A stretch of DNA of 64,000 nucleotides. Source: Carposina sasakii. Its lineage: Eukaryota; Arthropoda; Insecta; Lepidoptera; Carposinidae. Below, piece after piece: positions 11,941 to 24,706 of the stretch. Location: NCBI GenBank assembly GCA_014607495.2, contig CP053157.1:1612001-1676000 (forward strand), given 5' to 3'. The position numbers and the translations under genes were made by a program. Position 1 is the first letter of the stretch, and every line of letters begins with the position of its first letter. The notes beneath the pieces are model-generated. The model was not told the DNA's origin. It did not search any database and worked only from the letters and a program-made list of their open reading frames with translations.

Positions 11941-12280
11941 GGTTCATCATCATCATTTACAGCCCTGAGAAGTCCACTGTTGGACATAGGCCTCCCCCAA
12001 CAATCTCCACTCCGATCGGTCGGAAGCAGCCTGTTTCCAACCGACGCCCGCGACCTTGGCCAGGTCCGTCCGCCCACCTCGCGGGTGGCCTTCCCACGCT
12101 GCGTTTGCCGATACGTGGTATCCACTCTAGATCTTTCCGACTCCATCGGCCATCAGTTCTTCGAGCTATGGGCCTGCCCATTGCCACTTCAGCTTGCTGG
12201 ACCGTTGAGCTATGTCGGTGATCTTTGTACGTCTGCGGATCTCCTCATTTCTGATTCGATCACAGGGCTAGGTTAATGTG
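11941..12280 (-). pseudogene. C-terminal fragment of a LINE reverse transcriptase
   Basis: Minus-strand reading in two frames: a piece with NEEIRRRTKITDIA-like sequence, then KWQWAGPIARRTDGRW, LEWIPRIGKRSVGRPPARW and a decayed tail. This is the usual end of many lepidopteran non-LTR retrotransposons. The plus-strand start GCCCTGAGAAGTCCACTGTTG is its 3' leader in reverse. Confidence 0.75.
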
Positions 12281-13429
12281 TTTTAAAGACAATATTTAAT
12301 AAAAAGACTTAAATAATGTACAATAAGTCGGCATAATAACGTTAATTTATCTTCAACCTTCTCCTGTAAGTTAACATCAAGGTGTTAACAGCATGTTAGT
12401 ACGAGTATGTATGAATACAAGTAGAAACGTAAACGTTACAGATGTTGATTACATATTCCATTTATGAAATATTTACCATTTTATAACAATTTATCAGATA
12501 TTTTAAGCCTATAACAGGCATCTGTCTCCGCTGTAATGGACACAGAACAAAATGTTAATTTAATTACGCTAAATACTCCGCCCGTCCGGGTTTCAATGCA
12601 AATTAAGAGATATTCCTCTTTAGTAAAATCCGGCGATGAAAAGATTTATCCGTTACGAAATGTTTGAAAATGTGTTAAAAAAATATCGTTTTGTTTTTTA
12701 TATCCACGGTTTACATTAAAGCTGTGCTTCCAAAATTAGTTTTCATTAGGTTTGGTGAAATTCAATTATAGTTGGTTAAATAAATGTAGATTAACTAAAG
12801 CGAGAGAATCACAGCAAGATTAGCCAACGTGATGCCGCTATATACAATAGAGAGCGCTATCTCGCTCTCGCGATGGGAACAATACTTCTTTTCTAGTTCA
12901 TGTTAATCACAAACGATAAGAATCTATCTATTACGATGGTATCCGACTTTTAGCATGTGCACCTGCCTATTAAACAAATCATAAAGAGATGATGGTCGTG
13001 TCAATATCTAACGAAATTTAAAATTAGGCCCTCTTGCAGCACGTGCTAAATCTACATATAGGTACATACATAATATACAAGTGCTCGCGGCTGTGTTCCG
13101 GAATTGAGGTAGCCAAAACTGCTAGATGATAAAAAAAATTACCCATTTGCTGTAAGTGGGGTTTAGACTATTTTGCCTAGTCACAGGCAACAGCTATAAG
13201 ATTAGAATTTAATTTATCGGATTAACCTAAGTTATCTCACTCCACGCCAGACGTTTCCAGGAGTTTCGAGACTCGATATCGAGTCCCCAAAAGGAAGCAA
13301 TCACGCGAGAACAGACAAACTTTCAGGGGACTCTGAAGATGGTATCTTTGATCTTGTAATCGGGGCTTCGAAGACTTAGGTCCTTGAGACGAACTATTTT
13401 ACATGTAGATATTATACATATTATTATAT
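12281..13429. other. No gene recognised
   Basis: AT-rich, stop-dense in all frames. Confidence 0.6.
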
Positions 13430-13715
13430 TATTTTGAATAATATATATTACTTCTATGCTGCTCTGGGAGTGAAAAAAAAACGTATAATACTACAGCTGC
13501 TTCTCTTCCCCGGCATACTGTACAAGTCAGTAGAGGGACAAGGGGGTTTTGGTGTTTTTTTTGTTGGCGATGGGCTGACCACCTGTCACTACTAACCGAA
13601 CTTGTACATCTCAACTATACCCTCAAAATTGGTCAGAAGTGGCGCCATGTAGTTCTATCGGCCCTTGGTGCTCTTCCTACCCCGTAAGGGATAAAGGCGT
13701 GATTATATGTATGTA
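13430..13715 (-). repeat. TTATCCCTTACGGGGTAGGC family, full minus copy
   Basis: Runs from CTTCTATGCTGCTCTGGGAG to GGGATAAAGGCGTGATTATA, matching 1310-1572 in reverse. Confidence 0.75.
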
Positions 13716-13959
13716 TAAATATATTCTCTATGGGGATTTTTATGCCTGCACTACAAGTACTATTAACTAAGGGCTGATTTTTCCAGTAGTCAGACGGATT
13801 AAGTTGACGCTGTAACTATCTTGATCATATTTTAGAGAAAGCCAGCATCGATGTGGTCCTTCTGGGAAGAGATCATTTAAGAAAATGGACATTATGATAC
13901 TAAAGGACATTTTTGACGTGTATTAGCTAATATTAATGGTATGTATTTAATATTCACAT

Positions 13960-14165
13960 GTATGGACATGTGAAGCGAAAGCATGAAAGGCATATTCTTC
14001 AGAGAGCACTGGGCTTGAATGTGGATAGTTATAGAGAAAGACGTGAACTTTGTGAAAGAGGTTATGCATATGCTGGGAGTGAGTAATTAGAGAATGAATA
14101 AATAAATAAATAAATAAATATTACGCTGACCCCAAGTAGAATAGGAACAGGCCAAAAAGAACATA
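13960..14165 (+). pseudogene. Decayed 3' end of an RTE-like LINE
   Basis: Similar to 20741-20990 (CATATGCTGGGAGTGAG, then TACGCTGACCCCAAGTAGAA), with stops throughout and an (AATA)n run at 14097-14120. Confidence 0.5.
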
Positions 14166-14699
14166 AACCAATAGTAAAGTATCACCACTGACAAACAATT
14201 TGGCCTAATTCACTGAAGTACTCGTAACTAGCTAACTAATTATAAGATCACATACATTAACTCGACGATTAAATAATCGCACAAACAAAACCCGCCGTTT
14301 CTCACGAGACATCACTGAGCGCTTTCTCTGTCTAGCGCAGATTTTGCAAACAAATGAGGCAAAACAAAAGACTGGGTAATTCCGAGCAAATTTCCGGAAC
14401 TTCCATACGTTTGGGATAATAAGTCTGTGCTTGACAGCTATTCCTATTTGGTGAATATCAAAAGTAGGCGAGTATTCGGAGATAGTAGCCGGACTATTCG
14501 TTTATTTTCTTTAGCTGAATGAAAGTTGACCCATTTTTTACATAATATAGTAGAGACTTTGTACATAGGTAGGTACTGTGTCGGTTTAGCCTAAGTATAT
14601 GTTATTCTGACGTAAGCAGAAAATACACATAACATAAAATTATATTATTATTCACACAAATTCCACAAACTTGGAATTTGTAAACCAATTTTTTTCTGT

Positions 14700-15005
14700 G
14701 CTGATGCCAGCTTCACTAGAATAGTGCAGCTTTATCTTCTTCTTTTCATATCGTAAGAGTCGACTAACCGCCAATTTCTATAACTGATCTTGAGAGATTA
14801 ATTGCATATCTCAGATATAATCTTCAATTGTTTTCATACAAAATTTCAAATTAGGAATAAAAGAATCTGAGATTCTTTTTAATCTCTCGTATAGAAATTG
14901 GCCGTATGAAACCCCGGCATTCGCTCAGACGATAAGCTAGCTTGCTATCTCCCTTATGATCTTGTAGTTCTGGCTACTCCGTATCGGAGACACAGCAGTG
15001 CTAAT
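14700..15005 (-). repeat. GATGCAGCTGATGTATTC family, interrupted by a short inverted repeat
   Basis: The usual start (CTTCACTAGAATAGTGCAGC, CGTAAGAGTCGACTAA) is followed by a short inverted repeat (CCAATTTCTATA... TATAGAAATTGG, about 14770-14900) and then the rest (CAGACGATAAGCTAGC, GTATCGGAGACACAGCAG). Confidence 0.55.
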
Positions 15006-15045
15006 ACACCTAATACCTTTATCGAGGAGTAGTAGATAAAGTGTA

Positions 15046-15441
15046 TATAAGGTCTACTAAAAAGTACTGATTATCTTTTGACATGAAACTAGGTAGGTAA
15101 AAAGAAACAACTTTCATTATGGGACCAACTCCGAAATAGTGAAAAAAATCAGCTGTCCCGTACATATCATGTATATATATATTTTATCCCTTACGGGGTA
15201 GGCAGAGCACCAAGGTCCGATAGAACCACATGGTGCCACTTCTGACCAATTTTGAGGGTAAAATTGAGATGTACAAGTTTGGTACATATCAGTGCGGTAA
15301 TTATTCATGATTGTATGGAACAGCAGATTTTTTTTTCACTATTTCGGAGTTGGTCTCATAATGAAAGTTGTTTCTTTTTACCTACCTACCTAGTTTCGTG
15401 TCAAAAGATAATCAGTACTTACTTTTTGGTAGACCTTATAT
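15046..15441. repeat. Foldback element with about 105-bp arms
   Basis: Arms 15046-15153 and 15331-15441 are about 95 percent complementary (ATAAGGTCTAC...AGTGAAAAAAATC). The loop carries a fragment of the TTATCCCTTACGGGGTAGGC family (about 15180-15265). A fragment of the arm recurs at 39088-39110. Confidence 0.8.
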
Positions 15442-15676
15442 AATTTTATTTCTATAACCCACTTCATACAATGTCATAAAGTGTAACTAGTTTAGCATAA
15501 AAGCCAAACCTTTCGTACAACAAAGATAAATACATTAGAGCACACACCATTTATCCCTTGGAGTTGGCACGGCTCTCCAGCTCCCTTCGGGCACCACTTG
15601 AATGAAGTAGAATATATTAGAGTTATGCATTTCTACAACTTAGCCAATGAGTTTTGTTACGTGTATATCTAGTTAT

Positions 15677-16038
15677 TGGTTGTAAATGATGATTTCCGAC
15701 CGTATTTCGGTCAAGGCGACCAATCTCTGCGGAGATTGGCCAGGTACGCAAGAGATATTATAGTGCACAAGTGTGTGCGCAAACACAGATGCACTCTCTA
15801 TTCCGTTACTCTCATAGTCCGATGGGACGGAAAGCCGACACGACCTGGACAGAGATCAGGCGCAGGACCAACGGTTTTACGTGCTTTCCGATGCACGAGC
15901 TAAGTGACAATTTTGCAACATTAAAATCTGTACATGAAATAAATTCATTGGTACAGGCCCGTGACTGGGATCGAACATACGCCTCCCGCTTGGAAGGTGC
16001 ACGTCTTAACCACTGGGCTATCACCGCTGGTTGTAAAT
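15677..16038 (-). mobile_element. tRNA-derived SINE, near full length, 11-bp duplication
   Basis: Element 15688-16027 on -, flanked by the exact duplication TGGTTGTAAAT. The head (plus-strand right end) has box-A-like GATAGCCCAGTGGTTAAGACG and box-B-like TGTTCGATCCC; the body ends CCGAAATACGGTCGGAAATC. Copies: 19411, 19739, 27376. Confidence 0.88.
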
Positions 16039-19000
16039 ACATAGTATAAGAAGTTGTGTTAGGAAACTTGTCTTCTTAAAATACACACAACTCGGGTACA
16101 GATCTATAATATCATGAGTCAATGACAACGTTGCTAGCTAATCGCCCGAATTCCCTAGTCTACTCTTACCAAATGCACGGAAGGAGGCAACTGACTATTC
16201 TAGTGAATCTGCACAGGATATTTTTAAATATGCAAGCTTATTTGCAAAACTCTTATTTTCTTCTTCTATTCTTTGAATCGGAGAATCTCTATGTTTCAAT
16301 ACGTCCAGATCACTGCGTGTATGTTCAGGATAAATAATCGTAGACTTTTAGAAAATGCAATAGGTAAATTGGTTTTATAATAACCTTAAGTAGGTAGCCA
16401 TAAATTCTCACGTAACAGACTTTGCTTTTAAATGATATTAAAGTGTTTATTAACTCAAAGATCACATTTAAGTGGGAGTCCTATTTAGTAGCTTGAAATA
16501 GTTTTGTCCAAAGTTTGTTAGTAACCAGGCTTAGAATGTCAACTGATTGAGGATTCAAGTTACAAGCGGATGCTAATGTTAGTAAAATTTCAAAATAATT
16601 TGTTGCTTATATATAACACACATTGGACCAAGATCCCAGAGACCCCAGACCTTACTTATTTTCTCACAAATACTACTTATGGGATTAAATAGTGTTAGAA
16701 GGTGATTTCAGTGTGTCATACCTGCTAGCTTGAGTTCATAGACTAATTCATAGATACCAAGTGCTAAAGATAGGAAAAAATTGATTCACTTTTCTTAAAG
16801 TCTCAATGCTGATTTTTACGTAGGTATATTTTATAGATTATTCATAAGATCAATCAATCAATCAATATGTTTATTTGCTCAAATATGTGTATATATACAT
16901 GTTATTATTTGTATTTACAGCAAGCGTTCTACATATTTCGTCATATCTGACATGCAAATTTTTATTTCATACAATTTAAGAATAAATAATCTTTCTTTGA
17001 GACACTTTCTGCCGGCGCTTTCTCATACCAGACGCTTTAAATCTCCAAAAAAATAACATAACATTACCTATAATCACAGTCTTGATTTTTACACATGACA
17101 CTCGGAAAACTCTGTCAATACTTTAGGTCAGCAGTCAGACAAGTTGGAAGGGCTAAATATCCCCCAAGACATACATAATTATGATTTTGAACAACAATTA
17201 ATTTAAAAAAATAGTAGTTTATTGACGTCTTGCAATAATGTGTGTCTGGAGGAACTCGAAATGGGATAGCTGGAGCTGTAAGATCATAAACACGACCCAC
17301 GCAGGGACAGAATGATCAAGTAACAAGTTTGCGATCAATTTCACAAAATTGACTTATTATCTACAATTTGGTTTCTTTCACAATTCCACAGAGCCGGCTC
17401 TCATATTACGTATCTAGGAAAAAGAAAAACAGTGGGAGAGCCTACTTACCAATCGGTAATTCTTCATTTTACGTTTTACACCTTAAAATCGCTTCCGTTT
17501 TCAACTTGTAAACTTTTAAAGTTACTAGTATCATTGTTTCAGATTTCGCTTTGTGTCTCGACTCACTAACTCTGAGACCTTACCGTTTTGAGTTCAAGGC
17601 ACGACTTCATCAGGGCGCTTATGCACTGAGCCTCTGACGGTCACAGCCTAGTTTATTGTAGTAACCCAGAGAACTTATCTGGTATGCTGGAAGAAATCTC
17701 TTGCAGAGATAAGCACGCATTTGTATGCATTTCTTTTGTAAATTTCTCTGTATTTATTGTAATGTTTTGTGTACAATAAATAATAACAATAAGAACTTAT
17801 ATACCACAGAGTAATAGGGATACAGTACTGGCACTGGACGATGAAGAATTTTTGGTATACGAAAGGCCTATGGACTTCTTATTGCTCAAATGAAATAAGT
17901 AATCAGTTTATTTCTATCAGTTGTATTACTGGTCAAAAAAGCTTTACGTCTCTTAAGTAAATGTACCTCGACAGTGTTCAGTACAATTGTGTTTATGTTT
18001 GAATTTAAATATGTTTGTTCCTCATAACTTTGGCCGTACAAATAACAATATAAGCTCATTTAAACAAACTTTATTGGTGTTATTTCCAATTTGCGTCTAA
18101 TGTTAGGCACTGTTTTATATGACACCTGTATATCTGTAAAAAAAATTGCTAGTAGCATCGAAAAAATATAATTTAAAAAATCATATCGTATCGGTTAAAC
18201 AGTTAAAAGTGTCAAACTAGTCTATCGATGATTATATTCACAAATAAATTAAATAGCTAACAGGAACCGCAAGATACGACCTGAGTAGTGACCAACTCTA
18301 GACAAATTCTCGGCCTTGGAAGTGACCACCAGAACAGTAGACGAGTTACTGCACATAAACGACAACAGAACTTTCTGGGCTCGAGTAAAATAGGTACTAA
18401 CTAACACACTGGCGGTTAGGGTAGATAACCAAGCCAATATAATAAAGTTAGTATTGGTCACTTACGTAGAAGCCTCCTTATTCCAAACGTCAATTTTTTT
18501 GTGCACTAATCATAACTAAATACCAACTTTACTGACTAAGTAATGGCCGAGTCGCTGATTGTTTCTCCTAAATTAAATTAGAATTTTTGGGGAAACCAGT
18601 CAAGAACAAATCTGAGGTAGTCAAAACATCGCCTACAAAATGAAAAAGGCTACAAACTTACTTTTCGCTTCTATATTTTATCATCGTGAAACTTTATATT
18701 GTAACCTCAGTATATCAAGCAATTTTAAAATTGTCTGGGTCAATCTAAAAATAAATATAATTCAGTAAAGCCCGCAACAGAACCCCTGACCGCGCTCTCC
18801 GATGCCTTATCTTGTAAGTGGATAATCTTCGATATTCACCGATTCCCGAGGCCGTACGTCCACCACTTTGCTCCACAACCTTACCTATTCCATCCCTAAG
18901 TTTAAATCCATCCTTATATTTAAAAGCATAAGGTTGAATAGTGCCGGGGAACGTGTTACTTCACGTTTGCGTCTCAAATGAGACTGCTCTATTGAGTTTG

Positions 19001-19399
19001 CGGCCACTTCAGGGAGTTTGGGATGGCCTCACAACTTGGTATTGTTATTCCGCTTTTAAGATCGTGATGTTAAAAGTGTTTAGTGTTTTTCGTGTCACTT
19101 TACTTGCACTTGTTTTTAACGTTTTAAGCGGTGCACCATATTTATGTAAACTTTTCAAGCCACTTAGACTTGCACATACTTATAAAGATGATGCTGGTTC
19201 AATGCTGTTACCATGTTAATTAATGAAATAAAAAAATTAAAGGGTCATTATAGATAGATTGTTTATTTACAGCATTGTGTGCGTTCTATCTAATTATTTC
19301 GGGTATAATAAAAGTATGTTTTAAGTGTAGGTACGTAGAATACAACGTATAAACGTAGATACACAGGGAAATAAAATAGAAGCCGTAGGTAATCAAGAC
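16039..19399. other. No gene recognised
   Basis: No frame over 92 codons and none with a domain. (ATCA)n run near 16850-16865. Confidence 0.55.
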
Positions 19400-19634
19400 A
19401 TAGATTATTAAGATGATCTCCGACCGTATTTCGGCCAAGGCGACCAACATTTACGGAGGCGCGCAGGACCAGTGGTTTTTCATGCTTTTCGAGGCACGAG
19501 TCAAGTGATAATTTTGCAACATTAAAATCTGTACATAAAATAAATTCATTGGTACAGGCCCGTGACCGCGACGCTTCCCGCTTGGAAGGTGCACGTCTTA
19601 ACCACTGGGCTATCACCGCTTTTATAGATTATTA
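19400..19634 (-). mobile_element. tRNA-derived SINE, internally deleted, 11-bp duplication
   Basis: Element 19411-19623, flanked by exact ATAGATTATTA (19400-19410, 19624-19634). Same family as 15688-16027, lacking about 130 bp of the body. Confidence 0.88.
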
Positions 19635-19738
19635 TAATAAGTGAATGACTGACAGACAATGCACAGTCGAACTGAGGAAATGTAACTAATTATCTTATAC
19701 ATAATAAAACAGGATTTCCCAAAATTAAAGAATATTAT

Positions 19739-19842
19739 AATCCGTAAGTATCTACATGAAATAAAGTCAGTCCGTGACTGCAATCGAACACACGCCTTCC
19801 AACTGAAAGGGCATCTTAACTATCAGGCTATCACCGCAGCCA
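19739..19842 (-). mobile_element. tRNA-derived SINE head fragment
   Basis: Matches the head of 15688-16027 (GCGGTGATAGCC..., GTTCGATTGCAGTCACGGAC) with more substitutions; only 105 bp from the preceding copy. Confidence 0.7.
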
Positions 19843-20425
19843 CTTTTCTAGGACAAACAACTTAATTCTCCTCGAGCTTTTTGTGTTCAATGTTTTAACT
19901 ATTAACGACATATAACAGTATTTTGGTTGGTTCAATCATACTAAAACAACTCAGTGAGTTTATGGAGTAATGAAAAGCTAGTTTTTATGCCCGTATAAAA
20001 GACCTCGCGGTGAAATAAAAGTGTCGTACGTTAAAATAAAACTCATAGGTCAAAATGTGAATTTGATTGTAGCATTAGTATGCAGTTTTGAAGTTGAAGA
20101 TATGAATAGGTGGAAAAAGGTGACAGTCAATTGATATGTATCTTTACCTAAGATAGACAAAGACAACAGTAGCTATGGAAATATTTTGCATCAGAAACAA
20201 AAACCTATGCTGATGCAGAGCGTTTACTAGAATACATCAGTTCCGTGCATGTCAAAATATCAAAATCAAAATTTCTTTATTTGCAACATTATGTAGTTGT
20301 ACACATAATAATAAAATCAAGTTAAGACTATAAGTATTAAAAGAGTAATATACAAATGTTGCAAAATGGTCCCAGCTCAGCATATGCAATATGTGAATTG
20401 CGCTGATCTTCCGCTGAGGCCATTG

Positions 20426-20586
20426 GATATATATACACAGATATATACATACACACATACACACACACATTCCTATATATACATACACATACATATACTA
20501 ATACACACATACACATATAGACATACATACACATACATACATATATACATATACATACACATACACACACATATACATATACATAT

Positions 20587-20617
<31 letters not shown>

Positions 20618-20626
20618 TATATAGTA
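20426..20626. repeat. (CA/TA)n compound microsatellite
   Basis: ATACACACATACA-type repeats over 200 bp; produces false open frames on both strands. Confidence 0.9.
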
Positions 20627-20740
20627 AATAATAAATGTTTAGTTTAACAAAAAAAAATTACAATTGGCAGTTTGTTATAAAATTTTCCCAATCCAGCAAA
20701 TTCATTATAGGTAGGTATAAACTAAAGAGAAGTAAAACCG

Positions 20741-20990
20741 TCTAAAAATAAAAAAAATCTAATGGTACGGGCATTAAATTACGACGGGATGACAGGCATA
20801 TTTTACAGAGAGCGTTGTGCATGCGTGTGGGTGGATATAAAGGAAGATGGACGATGTTGGATGGACTGGGTGAGGGAGGATATGCGTGTACTGGGAGTGA
20901 GCAATAAGATGACGGATAATAGGGTAGAATGGAAGAAAAGAACATATTGCGCCGACCCCAAATAAATGGGAACAGGACAGGAAGATGATG
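20741..20990 (+). pseudogene. C-terminal fragment of a LINE ORF2 (RTE-like)
   Basis: Reads VDIKEDGRCWMDWVREDMRV, then LGVSNKMTDNRVEWKKRTYCADPK and stop, followed by AATGGGAACAGGACAGGAAG and ATG-rich tail, the typical 3' end of these elements. Truncated at the 5' side. Confidence 0.75.
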
Positions 20991-21418
20991 ATCAGGTAGC
21001 TGGATCATAGACAGCTGTCCTAACTCGCTGGCAATATTCTGTTCTCCGAGTTTATTACTAACGCGGGTATAATAGTGTAAAGTGTAAAAAAAAATGTAAA
21101 AAGCCGTAATTTCTTCTTTTATTTACTGAGTGTTCGTGTAAAGTGGCCGGAACATGGAGGAAGAATAAAAAGGAACTGCGACTAACAATAACTAACTCGC
21201 CATTGTTATTTTCATGTTAGCAAAATTCAAATTTGACATACGCTAAGCGTAACTGTGGAAGCTTCTTTACAATCCTACAGTTCCGTCTACCTGTGCAGCA
21301 TTACCGTGTGTAATTTATTATCATCATCATCATCATCATTCTCAGCCCTGGGAAGTCCACTGCTGAATAGGCCTCCCTCAAATCATAATGAATAAATAAA
21401 TTATAGTAATTTATTATA

Positions 21419-21880
21419 TTATGTATTATAATTTTTAAATTTCCTCACAAAATGATGATCGACCTTATTTTCATTTTTAAATTTCCTCACACAAAATGAC
21501 CAACATTATTTTAATTTTTTAATTTCCTCACACAATGATGACCAGTGGTCGGAGTAGGTATATTGATTTTACATACTTGCGTCATGATATCATAACATGG
21601 ACATGCATTTTTTCCGGAATGTACCGGAGTTTCCAAAAACTAGCAGCATAGCGTTGAGAGTATTGATACATTTTTAACTAGTTTCATGTAATAATTTCGA
21701 AGTTTCGGTATTTTTATTTTATTTTTATCATAATAATCCGGAAACTCGGAGGCGTATCCATATTAACATATACGTTTGATGTCAATGACCTTAATTCAAT
21801 ATACCTACTCCGACCACTGATGATGACCGACCTTATTTTAATTTTTAAATTTCCTCACACAATTTTGACCGACCTTCCTT
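21419..21880. repeat. Diverged tandem repeat, about 45-bp unit, split by a hAT element
   Basis: Units containing TTTTTAAATTTCCTCACA and GATGACCGACCTTATT occur at about 21430, 21475, 21520 and again after the inserted element at 21822-21880. Confidence 0.65.
21535..21827. mobile_element. hAT-type miniature element, second family
   Basis: Element 21543-21819 (277 bp) with 24-bp perfect inverted ends beginning CAGTGGTCGGAGTAGGTATA and an exact 8-bp duplication ATGATGAC. It lies inside a short tandem repeat array. Confidence 0.88.
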
Positions 21881-22502
21881 CAGGGTCACAGCAATACCTA
21901 AATATAAACTTACCTATAGACACATTGTACAAGGACTGGCGGCTGAAGTAAGCTGAAAGCACCCTAAGGTACCGGACGCCCATTAGTAGGGTACATAGAA
22001 TTATTTTATTATTCCCAAATCCCTATGAGGGTACCACAATATGTATGTTCTAACTTTTCTGGTTTAGTTTATCCCGAATGAAACTATGCCCATACAGCTA
22101 TTGTATTTTATATATGACAAAAACAAATTATATGAAAAATCATTTTCGACTCAATTAATTTTATTCAGCTCACGTATAATGTAACGTAACCCAAAGTTGT
22201 AACACCACCTCCTTCGCATCCTTCCTCCATGATCGACGACGCATTAATCAGGAGGCGAAGTGCGCGCACCGCTAATGCACGCGCACCTGCAACTAATGTA
22301 ATGCTTTTACGGACTTTTTAACACATTTTTCCGGCTCTTTTGCCGAATTTTTCGGCATGTGACCCGCGCATTTAGTGGCGTATGGCCATAAATGGCTTTT
22401 TAAATGATTGTTAATTCTGTATGTTTTATATTGTCGTGTTAGTGATAGGTAGATGTAGAATTTAGCTATACTTAAAAAGCTAAGGGAAAGACTTAGATAA
22501 TA

Positions 22503-22724
22503 CTAATGGACGCCCGCGAAATTATCGGTGTTGAAATTATCCCAGATAAAAATATTTTCCCAGGATAAAAAGTAGCCTATGTGTTAATCCAGGGTGTCAG
22601 CTAACTCCATACCAATTTAATTTCATTAAAATCACTCCAAACGATTTTACGTGAAAGAGTAACAAACATCCATCCATCCATCCATCCACACTCACAAACT
22701 TTCGCATTTATAATATTAGTAGGA
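22503..22724 (-). mobile_element. Short non-autonomous Helitron
   Basis: Same family as 37951-38178: starts (minus) TCCTACTAATATTATAAATG, contains GTAGCCTATGTGTTAATCC, ends GCGGGCGTCCATTAG. A (CATC)n run at 22671-22688 lies near its 5' side. Confidence 0.7.
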
Positions 22725-23999
22725 CTAGTAGGAAGTAGGATTTTGATGACTAAAATTGGGGGGGATTTTGTCCATAGTCACAACGATTGCCATTTATAGA
22801 TATAGTAATACACAGCAAATCATTAGAACAGGATTTTTCAAAGTCGGCGATAACCCCTTGTGGGCGCTAGGGTTTAAAAGGGAGTGTTAAGGGACCCAGG
22901 AAAAATTACGATACCAATTTTTAAGACGAAAATAAATGGAGAGCGCTACAAAATAATTGATTTCAAAGTGAATATTCTTAGATGAAATAAGTGTGGAAAC
23001 TTTGCCTTAAAAGATATTAGCACGTTGATATCTTTATACCTAAAAATCCACACATTTCAATTCAACTGCACTTAGAAAGCGCTAAAATAACCCGCTAGGT
23101 GGAGTGGAGGTAGCGAGTGATTTATGCCACTATTACACGCCACTGTGCTGTCGGCAAATAAATGTGTACACGCCTTAAAAGCAACGCAAAAATTCAGAGG
23201 AGCATGTGTGGATGCGGCTTAGGTGATGACCGATCGATTGGTTTAGTTGATAGTGAACCTGCCTGCCCGTGGTATAAGTATGTACTGGGTTCAAATCGTG
23301 GTAGGTTTACGAATTGATATATTGATGCATGTTTGTTTGCTCGTTTTGTGTTTTCGTATCATTTCGTTTAAAAATTTTAAATTAACATACCTCTTTTATT
23401 ATACTCTGTAGATAGAACACATTTTTTATATTTGTATGGAAATGGTACATCATTTAAGTAGTATATCACGGGCATGAAAAAGAAACACTATATTTTAATA
23501 CTAAAGATGCCTACCAAGTACATCGTAGTACTCGTAGTCTTTCTACGTATTCGTAGTCTGCCTACGGATTCGTAGTCGCACCACAGTGTAGTAGAATTTG
23601 CAGAGCCGCGAAATAATTTTCACATTTCACTGATTCATATCTTGAAATTCATGTAGTAACACAAAAAAACACACCAAAAACATGTCCGTTGGTACACTGT
23701 TTTTCCCACCTGTCGCGGCGGTTTAACGCGTTTGCTTAAAATAAATGGGTTTTTAGTTGAGCGCAAATTTGAGTTGACACAGCTTGGGTTACTTGTTAAT
23801 AAAATATACGGACTCGGAATTTGTGGTGGACCGCAGCAGTTAAATCAAATGAGATACCAATTTGAAGCTGTCTGTTTCTATGTAAACGTTTTATAATTTT
23901 TTTATAACCATTGAATGGAATTTGGCTTTCAACTATACTATTTTATAAAATATTATTAAAATATACTATTTAACGGACTTTAAATATACCTATACATAT
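22725..23999. other. No gene recognised
   Basis: Short repeats of CGTAGT/TACG near 23522-23580, otherwise plain. Confidence 0.55.
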
Positions 24000-24276
24000 A
24001 TCATCATCATCATCAGCCTATTGCAGTCCACTGCTAGACGTGGGCCTCCCCCAGGGCACGCCACAAGGCTACTGCCACAGGGGGGTATTTGCCCATAGTC
24101 ACCACGCTGGGCAAGCGGGTTGGTGATCGCAGTTTGTATTTTGGACTATGTTGTCAACACGGGAAGCGCTGCTGCCCACCTCCCGGAAACCCTTAATCGC
24201 CTCGTACGATACCCACGTTCAGATATGGGGTGGTACGAATTCTACTCTGCGGGCACCACGCGGCAAATACATATAT
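24000..24276 (+). repeat. Dispersed repeat, CAGTCCACTGCTGGACGTAG family
   Basis: Starts in (TCA)n and runs through GGCCTCCCCCAGGGCACGCC, CACGCTGGGCAAGCGGGTTG, CCTCCCGGAAACCCTTAATC to CACCACGCGGC. Possibly a LINE 3' end; class not fixed. Most complete copy on +. Confidence 0.7.
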
Positions 24277-24279
24277 ACA

Positions 24280-24425
24280 CGACTGTATTCCAGTAATGGG
24301 GTAGCCAAGAACTTCAGGATCATAAAGGGGATCCTGCAGCCACGTTTAGCATATCGTGTTTAGATGTGAATATTCAATGCCAAGTTGCTAGCGTATCGCC
24401 TGAGAAAATACGCGAATGTACTGCT
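24280..24425 (+). repeat. GATGCAGCTGATGTATTC family, fragment
   Basis: GTAATGGGGTAGCCAAGAAC, ATCCTGCAGCCACGTTTAGC, CAAGTTGCTAGCGTATCGCC. Confidence 0.6.
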
Positions 24426-24478
24426 GTGCAACCCGTATTAAGCGGAAACACGGGCAGAAACCGCACTATGGCAGTAGC

Positions 24479-24706
24479 CTTGTGGCCAGGGCCGGATTTA
24501 GAGGTCCGGAGGCCTCGGGGCAACAAAGAAGCGGAAGGCCCCCTTGCCCCAAATTATTTAATTAATTTAAATACAGAATAATATAATCATGTATGTACAA
24601 AGTACTGTAAGTAAAGATAAAAGAGCCAAAAAAAAATCACCCGTTTGTGGAGGCCCTGGGGCTTTCGCCCCGGTTGCCCTCCCTTAAATCCGGCCCTGCT
24701 TGTGGC
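24479..24706 (-). mobile_element. hAT-type miniature element with 8-bp duplication
   Basis: Element 24487-24698 (212 bp), ends CAGGGCCGGATTTA, duplication CTTGTGGC exact on both sides. Same family as 6663-6924 but in the opposite orientation (GGAGGCCTCGGGGCAACAAA at its left matches the right of the other copy). Confidence 0.88.

Noticed and set aside
11842..12276. 144-codon plus-strand open frame
   Set aside because: It is the antisense of a LINE reverse transcriptase fragment, which explains its length.
18941..19219. 92-codon hydrophobic open frame
   Set aside because: No recognisable domain, poor context and no partner exons; low complexity of hydrophobic residues arises easily from T-rich DNA.
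20252..20647. Open frames of 77-93 codons rich in His/Thr/Tyr or Val/Cys/Met
   Set aside because: They are translations of a CA/TA microsatellite.
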